From contig JAEXAJ010000004.1 of assembly GCA_023458215.1 (NCBI GenBank), positions 1 through 44,071 on the forward strand: a stretch of DNA of 44,071 bases. The letters are read 5' to 3'. The DNA comes from Bacteroidota bacterium. GTDB lineage: Bacteria > Bacteroidota > Bacteroidia > Bacteroidales > Bacteroidaceae. Of this stretch, positions 23,146 to 31,538 are shown in pieces (position 1 is the first letter of the stretch; the number at the start of each line of letters is the position of its first letter). A model generated the notes under the pieces. The model saw nothing but the letters and a program-made list of their open reading frames with translations. It searched no databases and was not told where the DNA came from. Both the position numbers and the translations under genes were made by a program.

Positions 23146-23819
23146 AAAAGATTATTATTACCGCTTGTCTTGTCATAACTTCTTTGGCTACTTGGGCACA
23201 ATGCCCTGTATCTTTCCATGCAAAAGCAGGAATCGGTACTTCTCATTTCTATGGTAAGTCCTCAGGGAGTGAAACCAAGATAGCCTACAAAGCAGGAATC
23301 GGAGCTGAGTATGCGCTCAACCGCACATGGGTACTGCAATCTGCCCTGGAGTTTGTTTCCATCGGCGGCGAAAGCGATATGGAGTATGTGGGAAAAGCCA
23401 AAATGAACGAGCTATATCTGCAAATACCCATTATGATGGCTGCACGGCTCAATTTGGGAAAAAATTATCACGCTTCACTGAGTGTAGGTCCATACGTGGC
23501 GGTAGGTGTAGGCGGCAAAACCTCCGGTGAGATGTATGACTATAGCAGTAGCCGTCCGACCTACGAAAACTATCGTTTCAAGTTAGACACTTTCGGTAGC
23601 CTGCTTGATGGAAAGATGGGAAACAACCGCTTTGATGCGGGTATAGCCATGGGCATCACTTTTGAATATCACAAATTCATTATCGGCGCTGAAGCTCAGG
23701 TAGGGTTTATTACAGTCAATAAGCAATTGAATCAGATTATCAATCCTGATGGTTATCAAGGAGAATATCTTCCGAAAAACTTTGCTTCATTCTTTACGTT
23801 AGGATATCGCTTTTGGTAA
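23142..23819 (+). CDS. PorT-like outer-membrane beta-barrel protein at end of cbi operon
   Basis: 225 residues with signal peptide MKKIIITACLVITSLATWAQ. The mature part has alternating strands typical of the small 8-10-stranded OMP_b-brl/PorT families (FHAKAGIGTSHF, YKAGIGAEYALNRTWVLQSALEF, YHASLSVGPYVAVGVGG) and a terminal aromatic residue (LGYRFW) that fits outer-membrane insertion signals. It shares an ATGA overlap with cbiJD, so it belongs to the corrin operon. No known cbi function corresponds. It may help exported chelatases or uptake at the outer membrane, which is inference. Confidence 0.75.
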   Translation: MKKIIITACLVITSLATWAQCPVSFHAKAGIGTSHFYGKSSGSETKIAYKAGIGAEYALNRTWVLQSALEFVSIGGESDMEYVGKAKMNELYLQIPIMMAARLNLGKNYHASLSVGPYVAVGVGGKTSGEMYDYSSSRPTYENYRFKLDTFGSLLDGKMGNNRFDAGIAMGITFEYHKFIIGAEAQVGFITVNKQLNQIINPDGYQGEYLPKNFASFFTLGYRFW

Positions 23820-23846
23820 CTGAACTTTCTTCTTTTGAAGGATCGT

Positions 23847-24743
23847 TTAGTTTTGCCCCGACCGGTAATCGCAAGGGGCTACCCCGGTTATCTTCTTAAA
23901 GAGGCGGCTGAACTGTTGTACATTGGGATATCCCAACTTCTCAGCTACCATACCGACTGTAGATCCTTGCTTTAGCAGCATCGTTTTGGAGGCTTCCAAA
24001 CGTTTGAACTGGAAATACTCCTGTATATTCTGACCCGTTTCGAAATACAACAAATCGCTGAAGTAGTGAGAGGATAAACAGAGCTTGCCGGCGCAATATT
24101 CAACCGTAGGCAGAACACCTTTCTTCAACTTGCCGGAACGGATATAGTCGTCCAGCAGTATATTTGTCTGACGGACGATTGATTTATTCGCCTCGCAACG
24201 TGTTATAAACTGGCGCTCGTAGAAGCGGGTACAATAATCTAGCAAGAGTTCGATATGCCTCGAAATCAAAGTTTTGCTATGGCAGTCAATGGCATGTTTC
24301 AGTTCATCGGCGATGTTGTTCAAGCAGTCGGTAATTTTATTCTTTTCGCGCTGGGACAAGTGAAGGGCCTCCTCCGAATTGTAGTAGAAAAAGGTGTAAT
24401 CCTCCATATGCCCGCCCAGTGAAGTATAGTACAGCAAGTCGCGATGAAATGCCAGCAACCAACCTTTCCGACGGAGCAGTTCGCTATGGTCTATTTTAAT
24501 GGACTCACCCGGAGTGAGAAACAGGAGTGACGCATTGGAATAATCATAATATTTGCGTCCGTAAAGGAAATCGTTCACATCTCCTTCCATCATGATGAGG
24601 GTGTAGAAATCAAACTTGATGGTGCACTCCTCCAGATTCGCCTGTGACAAATCAATGACGCTGACAAGGGGATGAAGAGTCTTGTGCCCCAAACAGCAGT
24701 TGCACTCATGTACTGTTTCTAAATTTAATATGCTCTCTTTCAT
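23847..24743 (-). CDS. AraC-family transcriptional regulator (paralogue 1)
   Basis: 298 residues. The N-terminal sensing domain (about 1-180) shares HPLVSVIDLSQA and a KYYDYSNASLLFLTPG segment with the next two genes. The C-terminal double helix-turn-helix carries LCLSSHYFSDLLYFETGQNI and LGYPNVQQFSRLFKKITGVAPCDYR. It is the most diverged of three tandem copies and the only one with an N-terminal CNCCLGH. A -7 box is seen upstream at 24764. The effector is unknown; targets may include the redox cluster at 27059-35052. Confidence 0.87.
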   Translation of the reverse strand: MKESILNLETVHECNCCLGHKTLHPLVSVIDLSQANLEECTIKFDFYTLIMMEGDVNDFLYGRKYYDYSNASLLFLTPGESIKIDHSELLRRKGWLLAFHRDLLYYTSLGGHMEDYTFFYYNSEEALHLSQREKNKITDCLNNIADELKHAIDCHSKTLISRHIELLLDYCTRFYERQFITRCEANKSIVRQTNILLDDYIRSGKLKKGVLPTVEYCAGKLCLSSHYFSDLLYFETGQNIQEYFQFKRLEASKTMLLKQGSTVGMVAEKLGYPNVQQFSRLFKKITGVAPCDYRSGQN

Positions 24744-24763
24744 TTGTATTGACTTATTGCGGG

Positions 24764-24771
24764 CAAAGATA
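24764..24771 (-). promoter_or_regulatory. -7 box for AraC paralogue 1
   Basis: TATCTTTG on the minus strand, about 20 bases before the start codon. Confidence 0.5.
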
Positions 24772-24808
24772 AGATTGCGCCTTTCAGTGCTATACTTCTA
24801 TCAATGGG

Positions 24809-25708
24809 CTATACATTCATTTTTTTGTATTCGTTAGGCGTACATCCCACATTCTTCTTGAACAGACGCGAAAAGTGCTGCACATATTGAAAGCCCAGTC
24901 CGTAGGCTATTTCGGTCACTGACTGGTCGGTATCTACTATCCGGTCTTTGGCAAGGCTTATCAGTTTGGACAATATATGTTGCTGGGCTGTCTGTCCGGT
25001 CTCCTTCTTAATGAGGTCGCCGAAATAATTGGGAGAAAGAAAGACTTTGTCCGCGAAATATTTCACGGTGGGATAGCCGTTGTGCTCGGCATTGTCTCCT
25101 TGGAAATAGTCATCCAGCAAATTCTCGAATTGTATCAGGATGCCCTTGTTAACCTTGCTGCGGGTATTGAACTGACGTTCGTAAAATCGCATGCAATAGT
25201 CTAGCAGCAACTCTATATTTTTAGCTATCAGTGTCTTGCTATGCTTGTCTATGGCATGGTCCAGTTCTATTTGGACTTTATTGAGACAATCAAGAATGAT
25301 TTGCCTCTCCTCTTCCGATAGATGCAACGCCTCGTTCACCTCGTAAGAGAAGAAAGAGTAGTGCTTGATATTAGTTCCGAGGGAAGTACCCCGTATCAGG
25401 TCGGGGTGAAAAACGATACCTATAGAGGAAGGTTTGAAATCCTTCTTCAACTCTATACCGATGACTTGTCCGGGGGCAAAACAAACAATTGTCCCCTCTT
25501 GATAATCATACTGCTTCTTGCCGTATTTCAGGTCACCGCACACGGTATGTTTCAGGAAAAGGGAATAGACTCCCATATTCATGCGTACATGATTGGGGAA
25601 GGTGGTTGCTTTTGTCAAATCCACTACTGAAATCAGCGGATGCATGGTTTCCAGTCCGTAAAGCTGGTTGTACTGGTCTATCGTATCTACTTTGATAATT
25701 TTATCCAT
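24809..25708 (-). CDS. AraC-family transcriptional regulator (paralogue 2)
   Basis: 299 residues. The N-terminal domain starts MDKIIKVDTIDQYNQLYGLE, nearly the same plan as paralogue 3, with MHPLISVVDLTKA and KYGKKQYDYQEGTIVCFAPG. The C-terminal DNA-binding part has VFLSPNYFGDLIKKETGQ and YGLGFQYVQHFSRLFKKNVG. Only 12 bases separate it from the upstream paralogue, so both are probably one transcript. The shared N-terminal domain argues that the paralogues sense related ligands. Confidence 0.88.
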   Translation of the reverse strand: MDKIIKVDTIDQYNQLYGLETMHPLISVVDLTKATTFPNHVRMNMGVYSLFLKHTVCGDLKYGKKQYDYQEGTIVCFAPGQVIGIELKKDFKPSSIGIVFHPDLIRGTSLGTNIKHYSFFSYEVNEALHLSEEERQIILDCLNKVQIELDHAIDKHSKTLIAKNIELLLDYCMRFYERQFNTRSKVNKGILIQFENLLDDYFQGDNAEHNGYPTVKYFADKVFLSPNYFGDLIKKETGQTAQQHILSKLISLAKDRIVDTDQSVTEIAYGLGFQYVQHFSRLFKKNVGCTPNEYKKMNV

Positions 25709-25720
25709 ATTCTTTCGGTA

Positions 25721-26632
25721 TTATATGAGTAATCCTTGTTGTAATCGGTATTCGTTCGGTGTGCAGCCAATACGTTTCTTGAACAGGCGGCAGAAATGTT
25801 GCGGGTATTGGAATCCCAGCATATAGGCAATCTCGCTCACTGTCTTGTCCGTACCGGCCATGTGTTCTTTAGCCAGTTCTATTACTTTCTCCTGAATGCG
25901 TTCCTGCGGATTCTTGCCGGTTTCTTTCTTTACCAAATCACCGAAGTAGTTGGACGAAAGGCATATCTTGTCGGCAAAGTATTTCACCGTAGGCAATCCG
26001 TCCTGCACTGGCAAACTGCTTTGGAAATAGTCTTCCAGTAACTCTTCGAATTTGGTGAGGGTATCCCGGTTTGGGGCACTTCGGGTAATGAACTGGCGTT
26101 CGTAGAAGCGCATGCAATAGTTGAGCAGCAATTCGATATTCATTGCAATCAACGATTTACTGTGTTTGTCGATAGGATGTTCCAGTTCGATGTTGATTTT
26201 GTGCAGGCAGTCCATTACGATTTCCCTTTCCTGCTCCGACACATGCAATGCTTCTCTTACGGCGTAAGAAAAGAATGTATAATTCTTGATGCTTTTTCCT
26301 AAGGATGTACCACGAATCAGGTCGGGATGAAAAATGATGCCATGCACTTTGGGAGCTACCTCATCGTCTTCCGTATCCACCCCCGCAATTTGTCCGGGAC
26401 CGAAACAGACAATGGTGCCTTCTTTATAATCGTAAGACGTACGTCCGTACTTGATGTTACAACTCTTTGTCTGTTTCAGGTAGAGCGCGTAGAGTCCATA
26501 ATTCATTTGAATATGGTTCACTGTTTTGGTAGCCTGCGTAAGATCGATGACGCTTATCAACGGATGTAACGTTTCGAGCCCGTACAAGTTATTGTACTGA
26601 TCTACATTCTCTAATTTCATGATCCGGTCCAT
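25721..26632 (-). CDS. AraC-family transcriptional regulator (paralogue 3)
   Basis: 303 residues from ATG 26632 (MDRIMKLENVDQYNNLYGLE), chosen by alignment with paralogue 2; ATG 26638 is possible. The layout is the same: LHPLISVIDLTQA, KYGRTSYDYKEGTIVCFGPG, then HTHs ICLSSNYFGDLVKKETGK and LGFQYPQHFCRLFKKRIGC. It is the first gene of a minus-strand run of regulators and divergent from the acetyltransferase/hydrolase genes, the usual placement for a local activator. Confidence 0.88.
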   Translation of the reverse strand: MDRIMKLENVDQYNNLYGLETLHPLISVIDLTQATKTVNHIQMNYGLYALYLKQTKSCNIKYGRTSYDYKEGTIVCFGPGQIAGVDTEDDEVAPKVHGIIFHPDLIRGTSLGKSIKNYTFFSYAVREALHVSEQEREIVMDCLHKINIELEHPIDKHSKSLIAMNIELLLNYCMRFYERQFITRSAPNRDTLTKFEELLEDYFQSSLPVQDGLPTVKYFADKICLSSNYFGDLVKKETGKNPQERIQEKVIELAKEHMAGTDKTVSEIAYMLGFQYPQHFCRLFKKRIGCTPNEYRLQQGLLI

Positions 26633-26655
26633 AGACATAAATATTTGAACTTCAG

Positions 26656-26663
26656 CAAAGATA
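26656..26663 (-). promoter_or_regulatory. -7 box for AraC paralogue 3
   Basis: TATCTTTG on the minus strand, about 24 bases upstream of the chosen start. Confidence 0.5.
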
Positions 26664-26798
26664 GAAATAAAAAACACTTCTTGAATTATTGTTGCAAAGA
26701 TATGGGCAGCGAGGAGATAAATAGGTATATAAATTACGGATTGTCTAACCTTGATTACTGAAGTGACGCCAATATCCGTAATCCGGGTTACAACATCG

Positions 26799-26811
26799 GT
26801 AATTCATCTAC
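26799..26811 (+). promoter_or_regulatory. Putative AraC-site motif, copy 1
   Basis: gtaattcatctac lies in the divergent region. Close matches lie at 29301-29313 and 30677-30689, upstream of two genes of the redox cluster. Confidence 0.3.
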
Positions 26812-26851
26812 CAAGAAATTGCTTCTTTCTGCCGTTCTTTGCATCGCAGAA

Positions 26852-27043
26852 GCCTCACCCCCGGCCCCTCTCCGAAAGAGAGGGGAGAAAGGGAGTGAGG
26901 TCATGAAAACTTAAGAATGATATTCAAAGAAAAGAGTATAATCTTGATAATATGAATTTTGCATAAAGTAAAATAGCATGAATACGTTAAACATCCCCAC
27001 CCCCTTCCTCCCCTCTCTTTCGGAGTGGGGCCGGGGGTGAGGC
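26852..27043. repeat. Long imperfect inverted repeat (GC-rich arms)
   Basis: Arms 26852-26902 and 26993-27043 are near-complementary over about 50 bases; both contain gaaagagagggg or its complement and the cctcacccccggcccc motif. The spacer of 90 bases is AT-rich. Such arms recur in intergenic regions of many Bacteroidetes. Its right arm ends 15 bases before the acetyltransferase ATG. Confidence 0.75.
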
Positions 27044-27058
27044 TTTAATTTAATCCTT

Positions 27059-27622
27059 ATGACCCTAGAAACTTTTTTGAAACACGTAAAGCAGCAGAAT
27101 CCGCTAGATACAGCAGATATATACAGCTTTATGGATGAAATGAGCGACGAAGCACGTCGTATTACCTTCGAGTTAAACAACTCCTACCATACGCAGGAAG
27201 AAGTACGTGAACTTTTCTCACGGCTTTTCGGAAAGTCGGTTGATTCCTCGTTCAAAGTATTCCCGCCGTTTTATACCGATTTCGGGAAGAACATTACCGT
27301 GGGGAAGAATGTGTTTATCAATGCCTGCTGCCACTTCCAGGATCATGGCGGCGTGACGTTGGGCGACGGTTGCCTCATCGGGCATAATGTAGTATTTGCC
27401 ACGCTCAACCATGATTTCGACCCCGAACGCCGCACTTCGATGATTCCTGCCCCTATTGTGCTTGGGCAGAAGGTATGGGTAGGCTCTAACTCAACCCTAT
27501 TGCAAGGTATAACCATAGGCGATCATTCTATTGTTGCGGCAGGTTCCGTGGTTACAAAAGATGTTCCGGCGAATGTTATTGTGGGCGGCGTTCCGGCGAA
27601 GTTTATCCGTAATATCGAATAA
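27059..27622 (+). CDS. Hexapeptide-repeat O-acetyltransferase (maltose/galactoside type)
   Basis: 187 residues of the LacA/Maa/NodL group. An N-terminal helical cap (MTLETFLKHVKQQNPLD to LFGKSVD) precedes a left-handed beta-helix with hexapeptide repeats (ITVGKNVFINACCHFQDHG, VTLGDGCLIGHN). NHDFDPERR contains the catalytic His, and IVAAGSVVTKDVPANVIVGG is the acetyl-CoA end of the helix. It is a cytosolic trimer expected to transfer acetyl to a sugar hydroxyl. The ATG at 27059 fits the family N-terminus. The true substrate is unknown; genes of this kind often accompany AraC and reductase genes. Confidence 0.88.
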   Translation: MTLETFLKHVKQQNPLDTADIYSFMDEMSDEARRITFELNNSYHTQEEVRELFSRLFGKSVDSSFKVFPPFYTDFGKNITVGKNVFINACCHFQDHGGVTLGDGCLIGHNVVFATLNHDFDPERRTSMIPAPIVLGQKVWVGSNSTLLQGITIGDHSIVAAGSVVTKDVPANVIVGGVPAKFIRNIE

Positions 27623-27680
27623 TGATAAAATAGATAGAATCAGTAAACATTATTAAATCAATCATTAAAACAAAAGAAAA

Positions 27681-28709
27681 ATGAAACGAATCCTATCATT
27701 AGCGACCGCATTTTTATCTGTACTGTGCACAAGTGTTTCTTGGGCACAGACTGACGCTGAGAATTTTTATCAAAGCGACCGAGTAAGAATGGAAGAAGTA
27801 TCCTTTTCCAACCTATATAAAATGAAAGTAGCGGGAAATCTCTTTTTGCCGGAAGATATGAAGGAAGCCGAGAAACGTCCGGCCATCATCGTGGGACATC
27901 CGATGGGAGCGGTAAAAGAGCAAAGTGCGAACCTATATGCCACAAAAATGGCAGAACGAGGATTTGTCACCCTTGCTATCGACCTGTCTTTTTGGGGCGG
28001 AAGCGAAGGAGAACCGCGCAATGCTGTCGCCCCTGAACTTTATGCCGAAGCTTTCAGTGCGGCAGTCGATTACCTCGGGACACGCCCGTTTGTCAACCGC
28101 GAATATATCGGTGCCATCGGCATCTGTGGCAGTGGCAGTTTTGCTATCAGCGCTGCCAAAATCGATCCCCGTTTGAAAGCTATTGCCACGATCAGCATGT
28201 ACGACATGGGAGCTGCCAGCCGCAACAGCTTGAAGCACTCACTGACCTTGGAACAACGAAAACAAATCATGGCCGAAGCTGCCGAACAACGTTATGTGGA
28301 ATTTACGGGTGGAGAAACGAAGTTTACCGGTGGCACTTTGCATGAAGTAACGGAGCAGTCCGATCCGATAGCACGGGAGTTTTATGAATTCTATCGTACC
28401 TCGCGTGGAGAATTCACTCCGGAAGGAGCTACTCCGCAAACCACTACTCATCCCACACTGAGCAGCAATGTAAAGTTTATGAACTTCTATCCTTTCAACG
28501 ATATCGAAACTATCTCACCCCGTCCGTTGCTTTTCATAACCGGTGAGAATGCTCATTCGCGCGAATTTAGCGAAGATGCCTACAAGCGTGCCGCACAGCC
28601 GAAAGAACTCTATATTGTAGCCGGTGCCGGACATGTGGACCTTTACGACCGTACGTCCCTTATCCCATTCGACAAACTGGAATCTTTCTTCAAGGAATAT
28701 CTGAAATAA
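27681..28709 (+). CDS. Exported alpha/beta hydrolase (YcjY/dienelactone-hydrolase-like)
   Basis: 342 residues with signal peptide MKRILSLATAFLSVLCTSVSWAQ, so periplasmic. The fold shows PAIIVGHPMGAVKEQ, then the nucleophile elbow GICGSGSF, in which Cys149 sits at the nucleophile place, as in dienelactone-hydrolase-like enzymes; Ser is the usual alternative. GAGHVDLYD near the end supplies the catalytic His. The substrate is not predictable. It follows the acetyltransferase by 58 bases and precedes a lipoprotein gene by 27 bases. Confidence 0.85.
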   Translation: MKRILSLATAFLSVLCTSVSWAQTDAENFYQSDRVRMEEVSFSNLYKMKVAGNLFLPEDMKEAEKRPAIIVGHPMGAVKEQSANLYATKMAERGFVTLAIDLSFWGGSEGEPRNAVAPELYAEAFSAAVDYLGTRPFVNREYIGAIGICGSGSFAISAAKIDPRLKAIATISMYDMGAASRNSLKHSLTLEQRKQIMAEAAEQRYVEFTGGETKFTGGTLHEVTEQSDPIAREFYEFYRTSRGEFTPEGATPQTTTHPTLSSNVKFMNFYPFNDIETISPRPLLFITGENAHSREFSEDAYKRAAQPKELYIVAGAGHVDLYDRTSLIPFDKLESFFKEYLK

Positions 28710-28736
28710 GTGTTGAACCCTAAAGAGAGCGAGGAT

Positions 28737-29276
28737 ATGAAATACTGTTTAATGACTGTTTTTATGATATTGTCCTTATCAATGAGCGTGGCGTCGTGTA
28801 GCACCGACGCCCCTATCGGGGAAATAGAGCAACCGGTAATTCCGGATAAGCCTGGAAGCAATGAGACTCCTGATGAACCGGATGACAATAATGACGATAA
28901 TAATGGCAATACAGACAAGCCCATGAATAATAATCTCAAAATCTCAATTGGAGCTGTTACCTTCAAGGTATCGCTGGAAGATAATGCAACAGTCAAGGCA
29001 TTTAAGGCGTTACTCCCGATGACAATAGCTATGTCCGACTTGAACGGTAACGAAAAATATTACTACTTGTCGGGTAACCTGCCCACAGCGTCCTCCAACC
29101 CGGGAACTATTCATGCCGGCGACTTGATGCTTTACGGCTCCGGTTGCATGGTGCTTTTTTACGAAACGTTCTCCTCTTCTTATAGCTATACGCCATTAGG
29201 ACGTGTGGATAACCCTTCCGGCCTCGCTTCCGCTCTCGGTTCAGGCAGTGTCACTGTAACCTTTGAACTACAATGA
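28737..29276 (+). CDS. Lipoprotein with cyclophilin-like fold domain
   Basis: 179 residues. The lipobox in SMSVASC (Cys about 20) is followed by a disordered, Asp/Asn/Pro-rich linker (PDEPDDNNDDNNGNTDKP). A compact domain comes next, with LKISIGAVTFKVSLEDN, AFKALLPMTIAMSDLNGNE, DLMLYGSGCMVLFYETF and a C-terminal VTFELQ. This order fits the small cyclophilin-like fold family (PF18050-like) often encoded beside flavodoxin and aldo/keto reductase genes. The function of the family is unknown. I chose ATG 28737 because it starts the signal peptide. Confidence 0.75.
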   Translation: MKYCLMTVFMILSLSMSVASCSTDAPIGEIEQPVIPDKPGSNETPDEPDDNNDDNNGNTDKPMNNNLKISIGAVTFKVSLEDNATVKAFKALLPMTIAMSDLNGNEKYYYLSGNLPTASSNPGTIHAGDLMLYGSGCMVLFYETFSSSYSYTPLGRVDNPSGLASALGSGSVTVTFELQ

Positions 29277-29300
29277 GTATGAAAGGAAGAAACTTCTTAA

Positions 29301-29336
29301 ATAATATATCTACTAACTAAAAGCTTTGTACTTTTG
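29301..29336 (+). promoter_or_regulatory. Promoter of the Fe-S aldo/keto reductase with shared motif
   Basis: ataatatatctac (29301-29313) resembles the motifs at 26799 and 30677; TACTTTTG (29329-29336) is the -7 box. It overlaps the TTG at 29334, so translation starts at ATG 29358. Confidence 0.5.
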
Positions 29337-29357
29337 CCAAAAGATAACACTAACAAT

Positions 29358-30506
29358 ATGGAATATCGAATACTAGGAAAGACCGGACTATCTGTCAGCG
29401 CCATCGGGCTAGGCTGTGAAGGATTCATCGGGATGACGGAAGAGGAGACTTTCAAGCAGATGGACTATGCCATAAAGCAAGGCATCAACTTCATTGACAT
29501 GTACGCTTCCAACCCCGACTTGCGCACCCACATAGGCAAGGCATTGCTGAACCGTCGGTCTCAATTTGTCATTCAGGGACATCTGTGCTCTACGTGGGAG
29601 AACGGGCAATACCTGCGTACCCGCGACGTAGACAAAACAATCACCGCTTTTGAAGAACAGCTCCGCCTATTGCGAACGGACTATTTGGACATCGGCATGA
29701 TACATTACGTGGACGATGAAAAAGATTTCCTCCGTGTATTCGAAGGCCCCATCATCCGCCTCGCCCTCCGCTTGAAGCAAGAAGGAAAAATCCGGCATAT
29801 CGGTCTGAGCAGCCACAATCCGCAGGTAGCCATTAAGGCCGTAGAAAGCGGTCTGGTGGATGTGTTGATGTTCTCCATTAATCCCTGTTACGACCTGCAA
29901 CCTGCCAGCGAAGACGTGGAAGACCTTTGGAAGGATGAAAACTACGAACATGAGCTACAGAATATCGACCCGCAACGCGAACTGTTGTACGAACTTTGCG
30001 AGCAGAAAGGCGTGGGCATCGACGTGATGAAAGTATATGGCGGAGGGGATTTGCTGAGTGAAACCAACTCTCCCTTCGGGAAAGCCTTCACCCCGGTGCA
30101 GTGTATAGAGTACGCATTGACACGTCCGGGGGTGGCGTCCGTCATGATAGGTTGCCGCAGTAATGAGGAAGTGCGGCAGGCGGCGGATTGGTGCAACGCC
30201 ACGAAAGAAGAAAAAGACTATGCTAGGGTGATGCAAGGTATGGAACGCTTCTCGTGGAAAGGGCATTGCATGTATTGCGGACATTGCGCCCCTTGTGCAG
30301 TAGGGATTGACATAGCCGGCGTCAACAAATACTATAATCTGACGGTAGCCGAGGGATTTGTGCCCGAAACCGTGCGCGAGCATTACAAAACCCTCTCCCA
30401 TCATGCTTCCGAATGCATCCGTTGCGGCCAATGCGAGAAGAATTGTCCGTTTGGTGTCGATATACGCGGACATATGCAGAAGGCGGAAGAAAGATTTGGG
30501 TATTAA
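29358..30506 (+). CDS. Aldo/keto reductase-like protein with two C-terminal 4Fe-4S clusters
   Basis: 382 residues, cytosolic (no signal). A TIM-barrel reductase domain (MEYRILGKTGLSVSAIGLGC, INFIDMYASN, IRHIGLSSHN, VASVMIGCRS) is followed by ferredoxin motifs CMYCGHCAPC and CIRCGQCEKNC. The catalytic tetrad seems altered. Asp47 and His116 are in place, but Asn52 stands where Tyr is expected (five residues after the Asp), and the Lys position in FVIQGHL is not Lys. So it may not be a standard NADPH carbonyl reductase; Fe-S electron delivery or a different chemistry is possible. It has its own promoter and precedes the exported flavodoxin gene. Confidence 0.87.
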   Translation: MEYRILGKTGLSVSAIGLGCEGFIGMTEEETFKQMDYAIKQGINFIDMYASNPDLRTHIGKALLNRRSQFVIQGHLCSTWENGQYLRTRDVDKTITAFEEQLRLLRTDYLDIGMIHYVDDEKDFLRVFEGPIIRLALRLKQEGKIRHIGLSSHNPQVAIKAVESGLVDVLMFSINPCYDLQPASEDVEDLWKDENYEHELQNIDPQRELLYELCEQKGVGIDVMKVYGGGDLLSETNSPFGKAFTPVQCIEYALTRPGVASVMIGCRSNEEVRQAADWCNATKEEKDYARVMQGMERFSWKGHCMYCGHCAPCAVGIDIAGVNKYYNLTVAEGFVPETVREHYKTLSHHASECIRCGQCEKNCPFGVDIRGHMQKAEERFGY

Positions 30507-30761
30507 CAGACATGATTCACTAAGTATCAACACATTCTACTTTCCGAACGTTTGCCTCGCATTGTAATAGCATTTACCATGGTGTGTGCTTAATTCGTAT
30601 TTGCAATGCAACTGAATGGCACGCAGATAATTACTACTGATTCATATCAATAACAGTAATATTGATAAAAACACCCGTAATTTATCTACGTTCATCAGCC
30701 ATCAGCTTCAGTACTTTTGCAAACAGAAAAAAGATATCCATCTAACTAAAAATGAAGTAGT
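30507..30761. promoter_or_regulatory. Intergenic region with promoter and shared motif before flavodoxin gene
   Basis: TACTTTTG at 30712-30719 is the -7 box. gtaatttatctac at 30677-30689 matches the motif at 26799 in 12 of 13 bases. No terminator for the upstream gene is evident. Confidence 0.5.
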
Positions 30762-31451
30762 ATGAAAAGTATTTATCAGAAAACAGGAATTGCTGCAGTA
30801 GCCTTACTCTGTTCTACATTATTATGGGTACATGCCGAAACAAAGTCCGGTGATGAAGCTCATATTGAGTCTGCCGCAACAGAAAACACCGTAACACTGC
30901 AAGCAGGAAGCAAAGTATTGGTAACGTATTTCACCTGGCCGGAACCTGACGGAACGGATGCCAACACCGGAGCCAGTCGTACCATCTCCAACGGAAAACT
31001 TTACGGTAACACGGAATACATTGCGCACATCATCAGTGAAGCCACCGGAGGCGATTTGTTTGCTATCAAGACCGAGCGCTCTTATCCCACTCCCCACAAG
31101 TCATTGATTGAAGTTGCCAAGCAGGAAGCGGAAGCCAAACAACACCCTAAGCTTACAACCCATATCTCAAATATGAAAGACTATGACATTATTTTCGTAG
31201 GATATCCCAACTGGTGGTATGACATGCCAATGGCTATATACTCTTTCTTCGATGAATACGATTTCAGCGGAAAGACGATTATCCCATTTGTCACTCATGG
31301 TGGAAGCCGCTTCTCACAATCGGTAGAAACAATAACCGGGATAGAAAAGAATGCGAAAGTTATCAAAGGCCCCTCTGTCTCTTCAGGAAACGTACCCGAA
31401 GCACGTGAAAGCGTAGTGAAGTGGCTGGAAGAACAAGGATTGACAAAGTAA
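30762..31451 (+). CDS. Exported flavodoxin-like protein
   Basis: 229 residues. Signal peptide MKSIYQKTGIAAVALLCSTLLWVHA, then a flavodoxin fold: VLVTYFTWPEPDGTDANTG (phosphate-loop region, longer than usual), GNTEYIAHIISEATGGDLF, DYDIIFVGYPNWWYDMPM (flavin-stacking region) and IIPFVTHGGSRFSQSV. It belongs to the flavodoxin_4-like group. Flavodoxins are usually cytosolic, so a secreted one implies extracytoplasmic FMN chemistry and needs an electron donor in the periplasm. The membrane Fe-S protein at 32110 could provide this. The lack of a twin-Arg motif suggests Sec export, with cofactor loading outside. Confidence 0.85.
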   Translation: MKSIYQKTGIAAVALLCSTLLWVHAETKSGDEAHIESAATENTVTLQAGSKVLVTYFTWPEPDGTDANTGASRTISNGKLYGNTEYIAHIISEATGGDLFAIKTERSYPTPHKSLIEVAKQEAEAKQHPKLTTHISNMKDYDIIFVGYPNWWYDMPMAIYSFFDEYDFSGKTIIPFVTHGGSRFSQSVETITGIEKNAKVIKGPSVSSGNVPEARESVVKWLEEQGLTK

Positions 31452-31538
31452 TAGCCACCGGAATAAGCATCTATCTTGCCAGCTGCTCGTGAAGTCAAAG
31501 AAATAAACTATTTTCAACTAATTACCAATAAACAAATT

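Noticed and set aside
26852..27043. Second invertible promoter
   Set aside because: The arms are imperfect, lack the ARACGTWCGT core, and the spacer holds no convincing TAnnTTTG promoter.
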